Below, one piece after another: positions 9,068 to 17,758 of a DNA stretch of 64,000 bases (positions within the stretch are counted from its first letter, which is position 1; every line of letters starts with the position of its first letter). A program made the translations under genes and the position numbers. The stretch is from Janibacter anophelis NBRC 107843 (GTDB lineage: Bacteria; Actinomycetota; Actinomycetes; Actinomycetales; Dermatophilaceae). The notes under the pieces were generated by a model. It did no database searches. It saw only the letters and a list, made by a program, of their open reading frames with translations, and had not been told where the DNA came from. Location of the stretch: the NCBI RefSeq assembly GCF_001570945.1, contig NZ_BCSQ01000002.1, positions 39,139-103,138 on the forward strand, in the 5' to 3' direction.

Positions 9068-10012
9068 TCAGGTCCGTCGCAGCGCGATGCGCAGGAGCAG
9101 CGCGCCGGCCACCGTGATCACGCCGACACGATCGGCGAGGGCGACCGCGCGCGGTAGGTCGGACGTGACGGGCGCACGCCCGGACCCGAGGACCGCCCTG
9201 TCCTCCGCCCCGCTGGCGTAGACGGTCCGGCCACCGAGCCGGACGTCGAGCGCCGCGGCGAAGCCTGCCTCGACCGGTCCTGCGTTCGGGCTGGGGTGCG
9301 CGCGGCCATCGCGCACCGCGGTCCTCATCACGTCCACGGCGCGTCGGGGTGAAGCCGCGCTGGTGGCGAGCACGGTCACGCGGGCGGGGAGCCAGCCGAG
9401 CACGTCGTCGAGGCGTGCGGCAGCCCAGCCGAACCGGGCGTAGCGGGTCGAGCGGTGCCCGTGCATCGCGTCGAGCGTGTTGACCGCGCGGTGCAGGACG
9501 ATCCCGGTGGGGCCGATCAACGCACCCCACACGAGGGTGCCGACGACCGCGTCGGACGAGTTCTCCGCCACCGACTCGACGGCCGCGCGGGCGACGTCGT
9601 CGGGGCCGAGGTCGTCGGTGATCCGACCGACGAGGTTGCGCACCCGGCGCCGTGCCCCCGGCAGGTCGCCGGTTGCGAGCAGGTCGTGCACCGCGGTGCC
9701 CTCGCGGCCCAGGCTCGTGCCACCGAGGGCAGCCCAGGTGAGAGCCGTGGTCGCGGCGGCGCATGCGGGCGCAGGGAGGCGCTGCGCGGTCAGGCCGAGG
9801 GCGAGCACGGGGGCCAGGGTGATGGCCTCGGTGACGACTCCGGCGCTGCGGGAGTCGCGGTGGGTGTGGGACTCGACCCACCCGGCCCAGGTGCCGAAGA
9901 GCGCGACCGGATGGGCACGTCGCGGGTCGCCCAACGCCCGGTCGGCGAGCCATCCGAGGACGAGCCCGACGGCCACCGGATCGAGCCGGGCGGTCCCGGG
10001 GGAGGGCCTCAC
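9068..10012 (-). CDS. cobD: Adenosylcobinamide-phosphate synthase, CobD/CbiB
   Basis: A 314-residue membrane protein that joins the aminopropanol arm to adenosylcobyric acid. Family marks are GLVLGWLADRALGDPRRAHP at the N terminus, the VESVAENSSDAVVGTL motif, and NTLDAMHGHRSTRYARFGWA. The GTG start at 10012 overlaps the cobU stop (GTGA) and restores the usual length; the open frame extends upstream but that part lacks homology. Last gene of the chlID-to-cobD operon. Confidence 0.93.
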   Translation of the reverse strand: MRPSPGTARLDPVAVGLVLGWLADRALGDPRRAHPVALFGTWAGWVESHTHRDSRSAGVVTEAITLAPVLALGLTAQRLPAPACAAATTALTWAALGGTSLGREGTAVHDLLATGDLPGARRRVRNLVGRITDDLGPDDVARAAVESVAENSSDAVVGTLVWGALIGPTGIVLHRAVNTLDAMHGHRSTRYARFGWAAARLDDVLGWLPARVTVLATSAASPRRAVDVMRTAVRDGRAHPSPNAGPVEAGFAAALDVRLGGRTVYASGAEDRAVLGSGRAPVTSDLPRAVALADRVGVITVAGALLLRIALRRT

Positions 10013-10560
10013 GCCTCGCCCTTGACCGTCAGCACCTGCCCGGCGACGACGAGGTCGACCCGGTCCGCAGCCGCGGCGATGCGCTGGTTGAGCAACCCGA
10101 GGCGGTCGGCGAAGATCCGTCCCGACCGGTGTGCGGGCACGACCCCCCACCCGACCTCGTTGGTCACCGCGACGACGTGGCAGGCGGTGCGCCATGCGGT
10201 CTCGAGGGCGTCGATCCGCTCGTCCAGGTCGGGGCCCCAGTCGCTCTCGGGGGCCTCCCATGCGGCGAGCTCGTCGAGCTGTGCGGTCAACCAGGTGCCC
10301 AGGCAGTCGAGCAGCACGGGCCCGGGCGAGGTGAGCAGGGCTGCTGCGGCGTCGGTGGACTCGATCGTCGTCCAGGCAGCCGGTCGTCGCCCACGGTGCG
10401 CTGCGACGCGTGCGGCCCAGTCCGCGTCGTCCCGCTGCGGTCCCGAGGCGATGTAGGTGACCGCCGTGCCGGTGGACAGGTGGGGCGGCAGGAGCAGGGA
10501 CTCCGCGTGCCGGGACTTGCCGGAGCGGACACCGCCGGTGACGAGGATGCGCACGGTCAC
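10009..10560 (-). CDS. cobU: Adenosylcobinamide kinase / adenosylcobinamide-phosphate guanylyltransferase
   Basis: A 183-residue CobU/CobP that phosphorylates adenosylcobinamide and then transfers GMP in nucleotide-loop assembly. The P-loop GGVRSGKS is at the N terminus, followed by ASGPQRDDADWAARVAAHR and the guanylyl-site region NEVGWGVVPAHRSGRIFAD with LGLLNQRIA. The GTG start at 10560 overlaps the cobS TGA by 4 bases; a second GTG two codons on is possible. Coupled on both sides within the minus-strand operon. Confidence 0.94.
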   Translation of the reverse strand: MTVRILVTGGVRSGKSRHAESLLLPPHLSTGTAVTYIASGPQRDDADWAARVAAHRGRRPAAWTTIESTDAAAALLTSPGPVLLDCLGTWLTAQLDELAAWEAPESDWGPDLDERIDALETAWRTACHVVAVTNEVGWGVVPAHRSGRIFADRLGLLNQRIAAAADRVDLVVAGQVLTVKGEA

Positions 10561-11363
10561 CACCCCAGGGTGAGCGTCACGAGGATGACGGTCAGGGCGA
10601 TCTCGACCCCGGCGCCGATGACGTCGCCGCTGACCCCGCCGAAGGTCCGAGCAGCCTTGGCGCGCAAGACGATCGCGGCCCACAGCCCCAGTGGAGCAGC
10701 GGCAGCGGCGGCGGCCACGATCCGGACGACGGCCCACAGGTCCGGGTCGTCGCGGTGGGCGAGGACCACGGGCCACACCGACAGGACGAGCACGGCTGTC
10801 ACGGTGAGCGTGAGCAGCAACGCCGTGACCGGGTGCACGCTCCCGACGAAGGCGGCGCCGAGTCGCGACCCCTCAGACGGGGGGTGTCCCGTGGCGCACA
10901 CGACGGCCGCTGCCGCCCGCGAGGCGATGACGGCGGCGCTGATGATGGGGGCGCCCCACCATCCGTAGGACAGGAGCGTCGCGATCGCCGCTGCCTGTAC
11001 GAGGAGGACGAGGACGAGGGCGGCGACGCCCATCGGGCCGACGTCGCCGCTGCGCATGACCTGGAGCGCTCGCTCCCTGGTCCAGCCGGCGCCGAGCCCG
11101 TCGACGGTGTCGGCGAGCCCGTCGAGGTGCATGGCACGGGTGCCGTACGCGAGGACGCCGAGGGCGGCGGCCGCGGCGACGAGCGGTGGCACGCCCACTT
11201 CGACCGTCAGGCAGACGAGGAGGACCTGCAGCGCGAGGGGGACGACGGCGAGGGGCGCGAGGAGCAGCGCCGACCGCGCGGTGGCGGGCGTGATCGTCAC
11301 CTGCCCGCTCGGGCTGCGGGTGAAGGTGCCCGTCGCCAGCCGCAGTCCCTCGCCGAGGCTCAT
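10557..11363 (-). CDS. cobS: Adenosylcobinamide-GDP ribazoletransferase (cobalamin synthase)
   Basis: A 268-residue integral membrane enzyme that attaches alpha-ribazole to GDP-cobinamide, the last assembly step. The acidic motif MHLDGLADTVDGLGAGW is conserved and is followed by VMRSGDVGPMGVAA; later hydrophobic segments give the expected six or so helices, and GGVSGDVIGAGVEI is the conserved C-terminal element. ATG at 11363 overlaps the cobA stop (ATGA) by 4 bases. Confidence 0.95.
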   Translation of the reverse strand: MSLGEGLRLATGTFTRSPSGQVTITPATARSALLLAPLAVVPLALQVLLVCLTVEVGVPPLVAAAAALGVLAYGTRAMHLDGLADTVDGLGAGWTRERALQVMRSGDVGPMGVAALVLVLLVQAAAIATLLSYGWWGAPIISAAVIASRAAAAVVCATGHPPSEGSRLGAAFVGSVHPVTALLLTLTVTAVLVLSVWPVVLAHRDDPDLWAVVRIVAAAAAAAPLGLWAAIVLRAKAARTFGGVSGDVIGAGVEIALTVILVTLTLGW

Positions 11364-12130
11364 CCGGCGGCCGCCGAAGGGGGCTCGAGCGCGTCGACGA
11401 CCTCGCCGATGACGGTGATGGCGGGGGGAGCGAAGCCGCCCGCGTCCGCCTCGACCGCGATCTGCGACAAGGGGGCCCGGACCGAGCGCTGCTGGGGGCT
11501 GGCCCCGTCGGCGATGCAGGCGGCGGGGGTGTCGGCCGACAGGCCGGCGGCGATGAGGGTCTCGGCGATGGAGCCGAGCGTGGCCACGCCCATGAGCACG
11601 ACGATCGTCAGGCGCGAGGTCGCCAGCGCGGCCCAGTCGACCTCGCTGCGCGGGTCGTCGGGGGCGACGTGCCCGGAGACGACCGCGACGCCTTGGGAGA
11701 GTCCGCGGTGCGTGACGGGGATGCCGGCGAGGGCGGGGACCGAAAAGGCGGACGAGACACCGGGGATCGCCTCGACGGGCACACCGGCAGCGACGCAGTG
11801 CTGCCACTCCTCACCCCCGCGGCCGAAGAGGTATCCGTCGCCGCCCTTGAGCCGCACGACGACCCGGCCGGCACGGGCGTGCTCGACGAGCAGCTCGTTG
11901 ATGCGCTCCTGCGGGGTGAACTCGCCGCGCGGGATCTTGCCGACGTGGATCACCTCGGCCCGCGGGGCGTGCTCGGCGATCGCGGCGATGGGGGCGAGAC
12001 GGTCGGTGACGACGACATCGGCCACGGCGAGGGCGTCTCGGCCGGCGAGGGTCAGCAGACCGGGGTCGCCGGGGCCGCCGCCGACGAGGAGGACGTGCCC
12101 GGTGGTGGGTGGGGTGGTGGCGTCGGTCAT
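11360..12130 (-). CDS. cobA: Uroporphyrinogen-III C-methyltransferase
   Basis: A 256-residue SAM-dependent methyltransferase that makes precorrin-2, the entry step of the corrin branch. Family motifs: LLVGGGPGDPGLLTLAGRDA (SAM-binding GxGxGD), VVVRLKGGDGYLFGRGGEE, and AIPGVSSAFSVPALAGIPVTHRG. No fused uroporphyrinogen-III synthase or siroheme domain is present, so this is the stand-alone SUMT form. Its start overlaps the end of the cobB-cobC gene by 4 bases. Confidence 0.95.
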   Translation of the reverse strand: MTDATTPPTTGHVLLVGGGPGDPGLLTLAGRDALAVADVVVTDRLAPIAAIAEHAPRAEVIHVGKIPRGEFTPQERINELLVEHARAGRVVVRLKGGDGYLFGRGGEEWQHCVAAGVPVEAIPGVSSAFSVPALAGIPVTHRGLSQGVAVVSGHVAPDDPRSEVDWAALATSRLTIVVLMGVATLGSIAETLIAAGLSADTPAACIADGASPQQRSVRAPLSQIAVEADAGGFAPPAITVIGEVVDALEPPSAAAG

Positions 12131-14829
12131 GCGGTCCTCCGGTGCTGCAGGGTGTGACCGAGCTCGCGCAGGAGCCCGTCGATGGTGTGCGGGTCGCGGA
12201 CGGCGATGCGCACCCAGGTGCGGTCGAGTCCGGGAAAAGTATCGCCCCGGCGCACGGCCCAGCCGGCGCTGCGCAGGCTCTCGTGGGCACCGTCACCCAC
12301 CTGCGCGAGGACGAAGGGGGCGTCCTCGCCCCCCGTGGGGACGGCCAGGTCGTGCAGCCCCGCGAGCAGGTGGGCGCGCCAGCGGCCGGTCTCCTCGGCC
12401 GCCCGCTCGGCCTCGGTGAGGGCCTGCGGGGTCGCCGTCTCGGTCATGACGCGCAGGGCGAGGGAGCCGACGGACCAGTGCGGCTGGTGGGCGGCGAGGG
12501 TGGCGACGACGTCGCGGTCACCGGCGAGGTAGCCGGCGCGGATGCCCGCGACGGCCCAGGTCTTGGTGAGGGAGCGCACGACGAGGATGCCCGTCAGGTC
12601 GCCGGGCAGCAGCGACTCCCGCTCCCCGGGCACCGCGTCGATGAAGGCCTCGTCGACGAGCAGGACTCGTCCCGGCCGCGTCAGCGCCCGCAGGGTCGAC
12701 GCGGGGTGGAGCACCCCGGTCGGGTTGGTCGGGTTGCCGATGACCACCAGGTCGGCGTCGCCGATCTCGTCGACCGCCGCCTCGGTGAGGCCGAAGCCGT
12801 CCTCGGCTCGCAGCAGCACCCTGCGCACCTCGTGCCCCGCGGCGCGAAGCGCCGCCTCGGGTTCGGTGAACTGCGGGTGCACGACCACCGCATCCCGCGG
12901 CGTCAGCGCCCGGGCCAGCAGCGTGAACGCCTCGGCCCCCCCGCTCGTCGGCAGCACCTGCTCCCGCGCCAGCCCGTGCCGAGCAGCCAGCGCGTCCCGC
13001 GCCGCAGTCGCATCGGGATAAGCGGCCACCCGCGAGAGCTCGTCGACCAGAGCCCCCGCCAGCCACGAAGGGGGTTGAGTCAGCCGCACGTTGACAGCCA
13101 GGTCCACGAGGTCATCCGACACCTCGGCGTCGCCGTGATGCCGAAGAAGGTCGACCGGCGTCGTCGCGGCCGGTCGCGAAGACCAAGCCGCCGACGAAGG
13201 CAAGGACACGGATCGGGTGCGGGTGCCCCGACTCAAGGGCTGAGCCGGTTGCGAGGAGGAACGTGAGGGATGGGACGGGTCTTGGTGCACGTGCGAAGCC
13301 CCTAGGGGCGCCCGTTCCGATCCGCGGACGTCGGAACTCGGCATCTCACTCCGCCCGCGGACGTCGGAACCACGCGGGTCTGTGCGCGAGCGCCACAAAC
13401 CAGCGGCCTCGACAAACGAGACCGCCACGGAAGGCGACCCGGCCCAGTGGGTGTGCAGGTACGACGCGACGAGCGTGGCGCGGCCGGTGCCGGCGGGGTC
13501 GAGGGCGAAGCCTTCGGAGCGGCCGCCCAGGTCCCAGGCGGCGGGGGTGCCGGAGGGCGGGTCGGTCGTGGTGCGGTGGAACTCGTGGCCGGTGACGCGG
13601 GTGCCGGCGGGGCCGATGATCGAGTCGGTGAGGGAGGTGGCGTCGCGGTAGCCGAGGGTGAGGCGGCGGCCCATCGCGGCGCGGGCGGGCAGCGCGCCGA
13701 TCATCGGGTGGTCGTCGAGGGTCTGCGCGAGGTAGAGCATGCCGGCGCACTCGGCGACGGTCGGCATGCCGTCGGCGACGGCGGCCCGGATCTGCTCGAC
13801 GAGTGGACGGTTGGTCGTGAGGACCCGGGCGTGCACCTCGGGGAAGCCGCCGCCGAGGTAGAGCGCGCTGGTGCCCTCGGGCAGGGCGTCGTCGCGGGCC
13901 GGGTCGAACTCCGCGACCTGCGCCCCCGCGGCCTCGAGCAGCTCGACGGTCTCGGGGTAGCGGAAGGTGAAGGCCCGGCCGCCGGCGACAGCGACGACGG
14001 GGGACTCCCTTCGAGACGGTCGCTCCACGACCTCCTCAGGGAGCGTGGCCGGGCGGCCTCGCACCTCAGGGACCGTGGCCGTGGGGGCGAGCGCAGCGGC
14101 CGGATCCCATGGCCGTGCGTCGAGGTCGGGCGCGGTGTGTGCCGCACGCAGGAGTGCGTCGAGGTCGAGGTGCTCCTCGGCGACGGCCGCGATGTGGTCG
14201 AGGGTCGCGGCGGCCTCGCCGCGCTCGGCGGCGGGGACGAGGCCGAGGTGACGGGAGGGCACGTGCATGGCGGCGTCCCGGGGCAGGACACCCCAGACGG
14301 GGACGCCGACGCCTTCGACCGCTCGCCTGGCCTCGTCGCCGTGCCGGGGGGTGCCCGCCTTGTTGAGGACGACGCCGACGACGTCGAGCGCCGGGTCGAT
14401 CGTCGCCAGGCCGTGCACGGTGGCGGCGACGGTGCGCGAGGTGGAGCTGATGTCGACGACGAGCACGACGGGCGTGCGGGTCAGGGTCGCGACGTGCGCG
14501 CTGGAGGCGAAGCCGTCCGCGCCGAGCCGTCCGTCCAGCAGACCCATGACGCCCTCGAGCACCGCGACGTCCGCGGGTGCGGGATGGGTGGCGCCGCGGG
14601 CGAGGAGGGGAGCGATGCTCCCTTCGCCGACGAGGAAGGGGTCGAGGGTGCGGCTCGGACGCCCGGTCGCCAGGGCGTGGTAGCCGGGGTCGATGTAGTC
14701 CGGGCCGACCTTGGCCGGCGCGACGGTCAGGCCACGGCGGGCGAGCGCCGCCATGATCCCCACGGCGATCGTCGTCTTGCCGTGTCCCGAGGCGGGTGCG
14801 GCGACGAGGACCCGGGGGAGGGTCACCAT
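12127..14829 (-). CDS. cobB-cobC: Fused cobyrinic acid a,c-diamide synthase and CobC-like PLP decarboxylase
   Basis: One 900-residue open frame without stops joins two enzymes. Residues 1-475 are CobB/CbiA: P-loop APASGHGKTTIAVGI, and a C-terminal glutamine amidotransferase domain with the Cys in TVAECAGML; it amidates hydrogenobyrinate. Residues about 560-900 are a PLP protein of the Rv2231c/CobC type (LRHHGDAEV start, GNPTNPTGV, PLP lysine in RSLTKTWAVAG), expected to make aminopropanol phosphate from threonine phosphate. The joining 80 residues are Ser/Arg/Pro-rich and look like translated intergenic DNA, with the 15-mer CGCGGACGTCGGAAC twice (13324 and 13357). In-frame GTG (13209) could start a separate CobC, so two proteins from one frame remain possible. 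ATG 14829 overlaps the cobO stop. Confidence 0.85.
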   Translation of the reverse strand: MVTLPRVLVAAPASGHGKTTIAVGIMAALARRGLTVAPAKVGPDYIDPGYHALATGRPSRTLDPFLVGEGSIAPLLARGATHPAPADVAVLEGVMGLLDGRLGADGFASSAHVATLTRTPVVLVVDISSTSRTVAATVHGLATIDPALDVVGVVLNKAGTPRHGDEARRAVEGVGVPVWGVLPRDAAMHVPSRHLGLVPAAERGEAAATLDHIAAVAEEHLDLDALLRAAHTAPDLDARPWDPAAALAPTATVPEVRGRPATLPEEVVERPSRRESPVVAVAGGRAFTFRYPETVELLEAAGAQVAEFDPARDDALPEGTSALYLGGGFPEVHARVLTTNRPLVEQIRAAVADGMPTVAECAGMLYLAQTLDDHPMIGALPARAAMGRRLTLGYRDATSLTDSIIGPAGTRVTGHEFHRTTTDPPSGTPAAWDLGGRSEGFALDPAGTGRATLVASYLHTHWAGSPSVAVSFVEAAGLWRSRTDPRGSDVRGRSEMPSSDVRGSERAPLGASHVHQDPSHPSRSSSQPAQPLSRGTRTRSVSLPSSAAWSSRPAATTPVDLLRHHGDAEVSDDLVDLAVNVRLTQPPSWLAGALVDELSRVAAYPDATAARDALAARHGLAREQVLPTSGGAEAFTLLARALTPRDAVVVHPQFTEPEAALRAAGHEVRRVLLRAEDGFGLTEAAVDEIGDADLVVIGNPTNPTGVLHPASTLRALTRPGRVLLVDEAFIDAVPGERESLLPGDLTGILVVRSLTKTWAVAGIRAGYLAGDRDVVATLAAHQPHWSVGSLALRVMTETATPQALTEAERAAEETGRWRAHLLAGLHDLAVPTGGEDAPFVLAQVGDGAHESLRSAGWAVRRGDTFPGLDRTWVRIAVRDPHTIDGLLRELGHTLQHRRTA

Positions 14830-15437
14830 TCGATGCCCTTCTGGCCCTTCTGCCCCTGGTCGAAGGGGTGCTTGATCTTCGTCATCTCGGTCGCGACGTC
14901 GGCGATCTCCAGCAGGCGGGGGTGCGGGTCCCGGCCGGTGATGATGACGTGCTGGTACCCGGGCCGTCCGGTGAGGGTGTCGATGACGTCGTCGAGCTCG
15001 ACCCAGCCCCACTTCATGACGTAGGTGAACTCGTCGAGCACGTAGACCGTGTGGGTCTCGTCGGCGAGGCGCCGCTTGATCTCGGCCCAGCCCTCTCGGG
15101 CGTCGACGGCGTGGTCCTCGTCGCTGCCGGCCTTGCGCGACCACGACCATCCGGAGCCCATCTTGTGCCACTCGACGGGACCCCCTTCGCCGGTCTCCTC
15201 GTGGACGCGGCCGAGGGTCTTGAAGACCTCCTCCTCGCCGATGCGCCACTTGGCGGACTTGACGAACTGGAAGACGCCGATGGGCCAGCCCTGGTTCCAG
15301 CCGCGCAGCGCCAGGCCGAAGGCGGCGGTCGACTTGCCCTTGCCGGTGCCCCCGTGGACGACGACGAGGGGGCGGTTGCGTCGTTGCCGGGTGGTCAGGC
15401 CGTCCTGCGGGGTGATCGGGGTCTGTCCCTGGGCCAT
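14823..15437 (-). CDS. cobO: Cob(I)yrinic acid a,c-diamide adenosyltransferase
   Basis: A 204-residue CobO/BtuR-type adenosyltransferase that adds the upper adenosyl ligand to cobalt. The P-loop variant VHGGTGKGKSTAAFGLALR, the RGWNQGWPIGVFQFVKS segment, and the C-terminal HPFDQGQKGQKGIEW are diagnostic. ATG at 15437 shares one base with the TGA of the chelatase gene, and AAGGAG lies 9 bases upstream. Family and step are certain; it is the third gene of the operon counted from the riboswitch. Confidence 0.96.
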   Translation of the reverse strand: MAQGQTPITPQDGLTTRQRRNRPLVVVHGGTGKGKSTAAFGLALRGWNQGWPIGVFQFVKSAKWRIGEEEVFKTLGRVHEETGEGGPVEWHKMGSGWSWSRKAGSDEDHAVDAREGWAEIKRRLADETHTVYVLDEFTYVMKWGWVELDDVIDTLTGRPGYQHVIITGRDPHPRLLEIADVATEMTKIKHPFDQGQKGQKGIEW

Positions 15438-17569
15438 CAGGCGGCGCTCCTTCGCGGGCGGGTGCGGTCGGTGACGATCTCGACGAGGCCGCTCGCGGCG
15501 ACCTGCTCGAGCGGGATGTGCTCGGCGCCCATGCGGTGGGCGAGGTCGGCGGCCAGCCCCATGCGGAACCGGCCCGCCTCGCAGTCGACGACCACGGTGT
15601 CTGCGGTGTGGCCCCACGCGTCGGCGATGCGCTGGGCCCGGGCGAGCGCGTCGGTGCCGGCGGTCGCCCGGCCGTCGGTGACGAGCACGACCAGGGCGCG
15701 CTGGTTGCGGTCGCGGATGCGTTCTCGCGCAACGACCTTCGCGATCTCGGTCAGGCCCTCGGCGAGGGGGGTGCGGCCTCCGTGCGGCATCTCGGCCAGG
15801 CGTGCGGCTGCGGCGTCGACGGACGAGGTGGGCGGCAGCGCCAGCTCGGCCCCGGCGCCGCGGAAGGTCACCAGACCCACCCGGTCACGCCGCTGGTAGG
15901 CGTCGAGCAGGAGCGAGAGGACCGCGGTCTTGACCTCGCCCATCCGCTTGCGGGCGGCCATCGACCCGGAGGCGTCGACCGCGAGCAGGACGAGGTTGGC
16001 CTCCCGGCCGCGGGTGATCGCGTGGCGCAGGTCGTCGCCGGTCACCCGCGTGGGCCCGGTGCGTCCGGCGCGGCGGGCCGCGGAGGCACGAAGGGTGGCG
16101 GTCAGGTGCACCGGAGCGCCGGCGGGCTCGTGGCCGGCCGGGTGGGTGCCGACGACCCGCCCGCGGGGCGTGAGCGCGGGGGAGCGGCGGCCGCTCGGAC
16201 CAGCTCCGACGCCGGTCAGCTCGAGCCGTCGGGCCCGGTAGGGGGTGCCCGCGGCGACGGTGCCGGTGGGGTCGGTCGTGTCCGACGTGGACGCGCCGGG
16301 TGCGGGGCTCTCGAGTGCCTCCGGCCGTGACTCACCCTGTGCGTCAGTCGACTGCTCCGGGCCCTCGGCGGGGGACGGCCGTTCCGATGAGTCACCGGAC
16401 GAGTCACGGCCGGAGGGGGCGGACGGGCCGGCCTCGGGCCCCGCGTCCGAGGGGTCGCTCTCGGGGGCGTCCGCCGGGGCGCCGGTGTCCGCGTCGTCCG
16501 GCGCGCGGTCCGGGGCACCGTCGTCATCGCCGCCCGGCGGGTCGTCCTCGGGCTCCTCGTCGAGCAGGCGGTCGAGCAGCTCCTCGTCCAGGCCCGGCGC
16601 GTCGAAGGGGGCACGACGGCGCCGGTGCGGCAGCGCCAGCAGCGCCGCGGCGCGGATGTCCGCACGGGTCACCTCGTCCCGGCCCTGCCACGCGGCGTGC
16701 GCGACGGCGGTGCGCGCGGTGACGATGTCGGCGCGCATCCCGTCGACGTCGAACCCGGCGCACACACGGGCGATGGTGCGCAGGGTCCGGTCGTCGAGCC
16801 GGATGCGCAGCACGGCCTCACGGGCCGCCGCCAGGCGAGTGGTGAGCTCGGCCTCGGACCCGGCGTAGCGGGCGGCGAACCCGGCCGGGTCGAGGTCGGC
16901 CTCGAGGCGGCGCCGCACGACCTCGGCGCGCACGTGCGGGTCGCGGCTCGCGGCGACGTGCACCGTCAGTCCGAAACGGTCGAGCAGCTGCGGGCGCAGC
17001 TCGCCCTCCTCGGGGTTCATCGTGCCGACGAGGGTGATGCGGGCCGGGTGCGAGATGGAGACGCCGTCGCGCTCGACGGTGTTGCGCCCCATGGCCGCGG
17101 CGTCGAGCAGCACGTCGACGAGGTGGTCGTGCAGCAGGTTGACCTCATCGACGTAGAGGATGCCGCGGTGGGCATCCGCCAGCAGGCCCGGCTGGTAGGC
17201 GGCCTCGCCGTCACCGAGCGCGCGGCGCAGGTCGAGGGAGCCGACGACGCGGTCCTCGGTGGCGCCGACGGGCAGCTCGACGAGCCGGGCCGGTCGGGTC
17301 GTCGGGGCGTCCTCGTGGGGACGGTCCGGGCAGTCCTCGGACCGGTCGGGGTCGCAGCCGAAGCGGCAGCCGCTCGCCACCCGCTGCTCGGGCAGGACCG
17401 CGGCGAGCGCGCGCACCGCGGTCGACTTGGCCGTGCCCTTCTCACCGCGCACGAGGACCCCGCCGATCTCCGGGGAGATGGCGCTCAGCACCAGGGCGGT
17501 GGTCAGCTCGTCCGCGCCCACGAGGGCGGTGAAGGGATACGTGGGTGCGCTGGGACCACTGCGGTTCAC
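15437..17569 (-). CDS. chlID: Fused ChlI/ChlD-type chelatase subunit, probable cobaltochelatase partner of CobN
   Basis: A 710-residue fusion of an AAA+ ATPase (ChlI/BchI-like, residues about 10-340) and a von Willebrand A domain (ChlD-like, about 510-700), linked by a long acidic, Ser/Pro-rich segment. Visible: Walker A RGEKGTAKSTAVRAL, Walker B GILYVDEVNLL, and the MIDAS motif DASGSMAARKRM with later TDGRAT. In actinobacteria lacking CobS/CobT such proteins are thought to power CobN; that role here is inferred from context. The GTG start (17569) has AGGAGG 5 bases upstream. It is the first gene after a cobalamin riboswitch and heads the minus-strand operon to cobD. Confidence 0.88.
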   Translation of the reverse strand: MNRSGPSAPTYPFTALVGADELTTALVLSAISPEIGGVLVRGEKGTAKSTAVRALAAVLPEQRVASGCRFGCDPDRSEDCPDRPHEDAPTTRPARLVELPVGATEDRVVGSLDLRRALGDGEAAYQPGLLADAHRGILYVDEVNLLHDHLVDVLLDAAAMGRNTVERDGVSISHPARITLVGTMNPEEGELRPQLLDRFGLTVHVAASRDPHVRAEVVRRRLEADLDPAGFAARYAGSEAELTTRLAAAREAVLRIRLDDRTLRTIARVCAGFDVDGMRADIVTARTAVAHAAWQGRDEVTRADIRAAALLALPHRRRRAPFDAPGLDEELLDRLLDEEPEDDPPGGDDDGAPDRAPDDADTGAPADAPESDPSDAGPEAGPSAPSGRDSSGDSSERPSPAEGPEQSTDAQGESRPEALESPAPGASTSDTTDPTGTVAAGTPYRARRLELTGVGAGPSGRRSPALTPRGRVVGTHPAGHEPAGAPVHLTATLRASAARRAGRTGPTRVTGDDLRHAITRGREANLVLLAVDASGSMAARKRMGEVKTAVLSLLLDAYQRRDRVGLVTFRGAGAELALPPTSSVDAAAARLAEMPHGGRTPLAEGLTEIAKVVARERIRDRNQRALVVLVTDGRATAGTDALARAQRIADAWGHTADTVVVDCEAGRFRMGLAADLAHRMGAEHIPLEQVAASGLVEIVTDRTRPRRSAA

Positions 17570-17630
17570 GAGTACCTCCTGGCGAGTGTCCGCGCTCGCC
17601 GTCAAGACACGCCGGGCGGGCTCGCACCGA

Positions 17631-17738
17631 CGGACGCAGTCCGATGTCCTGGCTTGGTCCCTGGGGACCTTCACAGTGGCGGGACCGCTCCGGAGTTGCA
17701 CCGGATTCCTCGGTGGGCTGCGCCGGGCGCCAGCATGC
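17631..17738 (-). promoter_or_regulatory. Cobalamin riboswitch upstream of chlID operon
   Basis: Read on the minus strand the leader contains GGAATCCGGTGCAACTCCGG, then CGGTCCCGCCACTGTGA (the conserved B12-box core) and AAGCCAGGACA, in the order and spacing of the cobalamin riboswitch. It lies 60-170 bases upstream of the chlID GTG and should repress the seven-gene operon when adenosylcobalamin is abundant. The same DNA is the 5' leader region of the divergent cobL gene, whose ATG is only about 20 bases beyond it. Confidence 0.93.
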
Positions 17739-17758
17739 CACAGGAGGGTGAGGGCCTA

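Noticed and set aside
13264..13380. Duplicated CGCGGACGTCGGAAC in the cobB-cobC linker as a CRISPR-like or operator array
   Set aside because: Only two copies at 33-base spacing inside an open frame; treated as part of an expanded linker.
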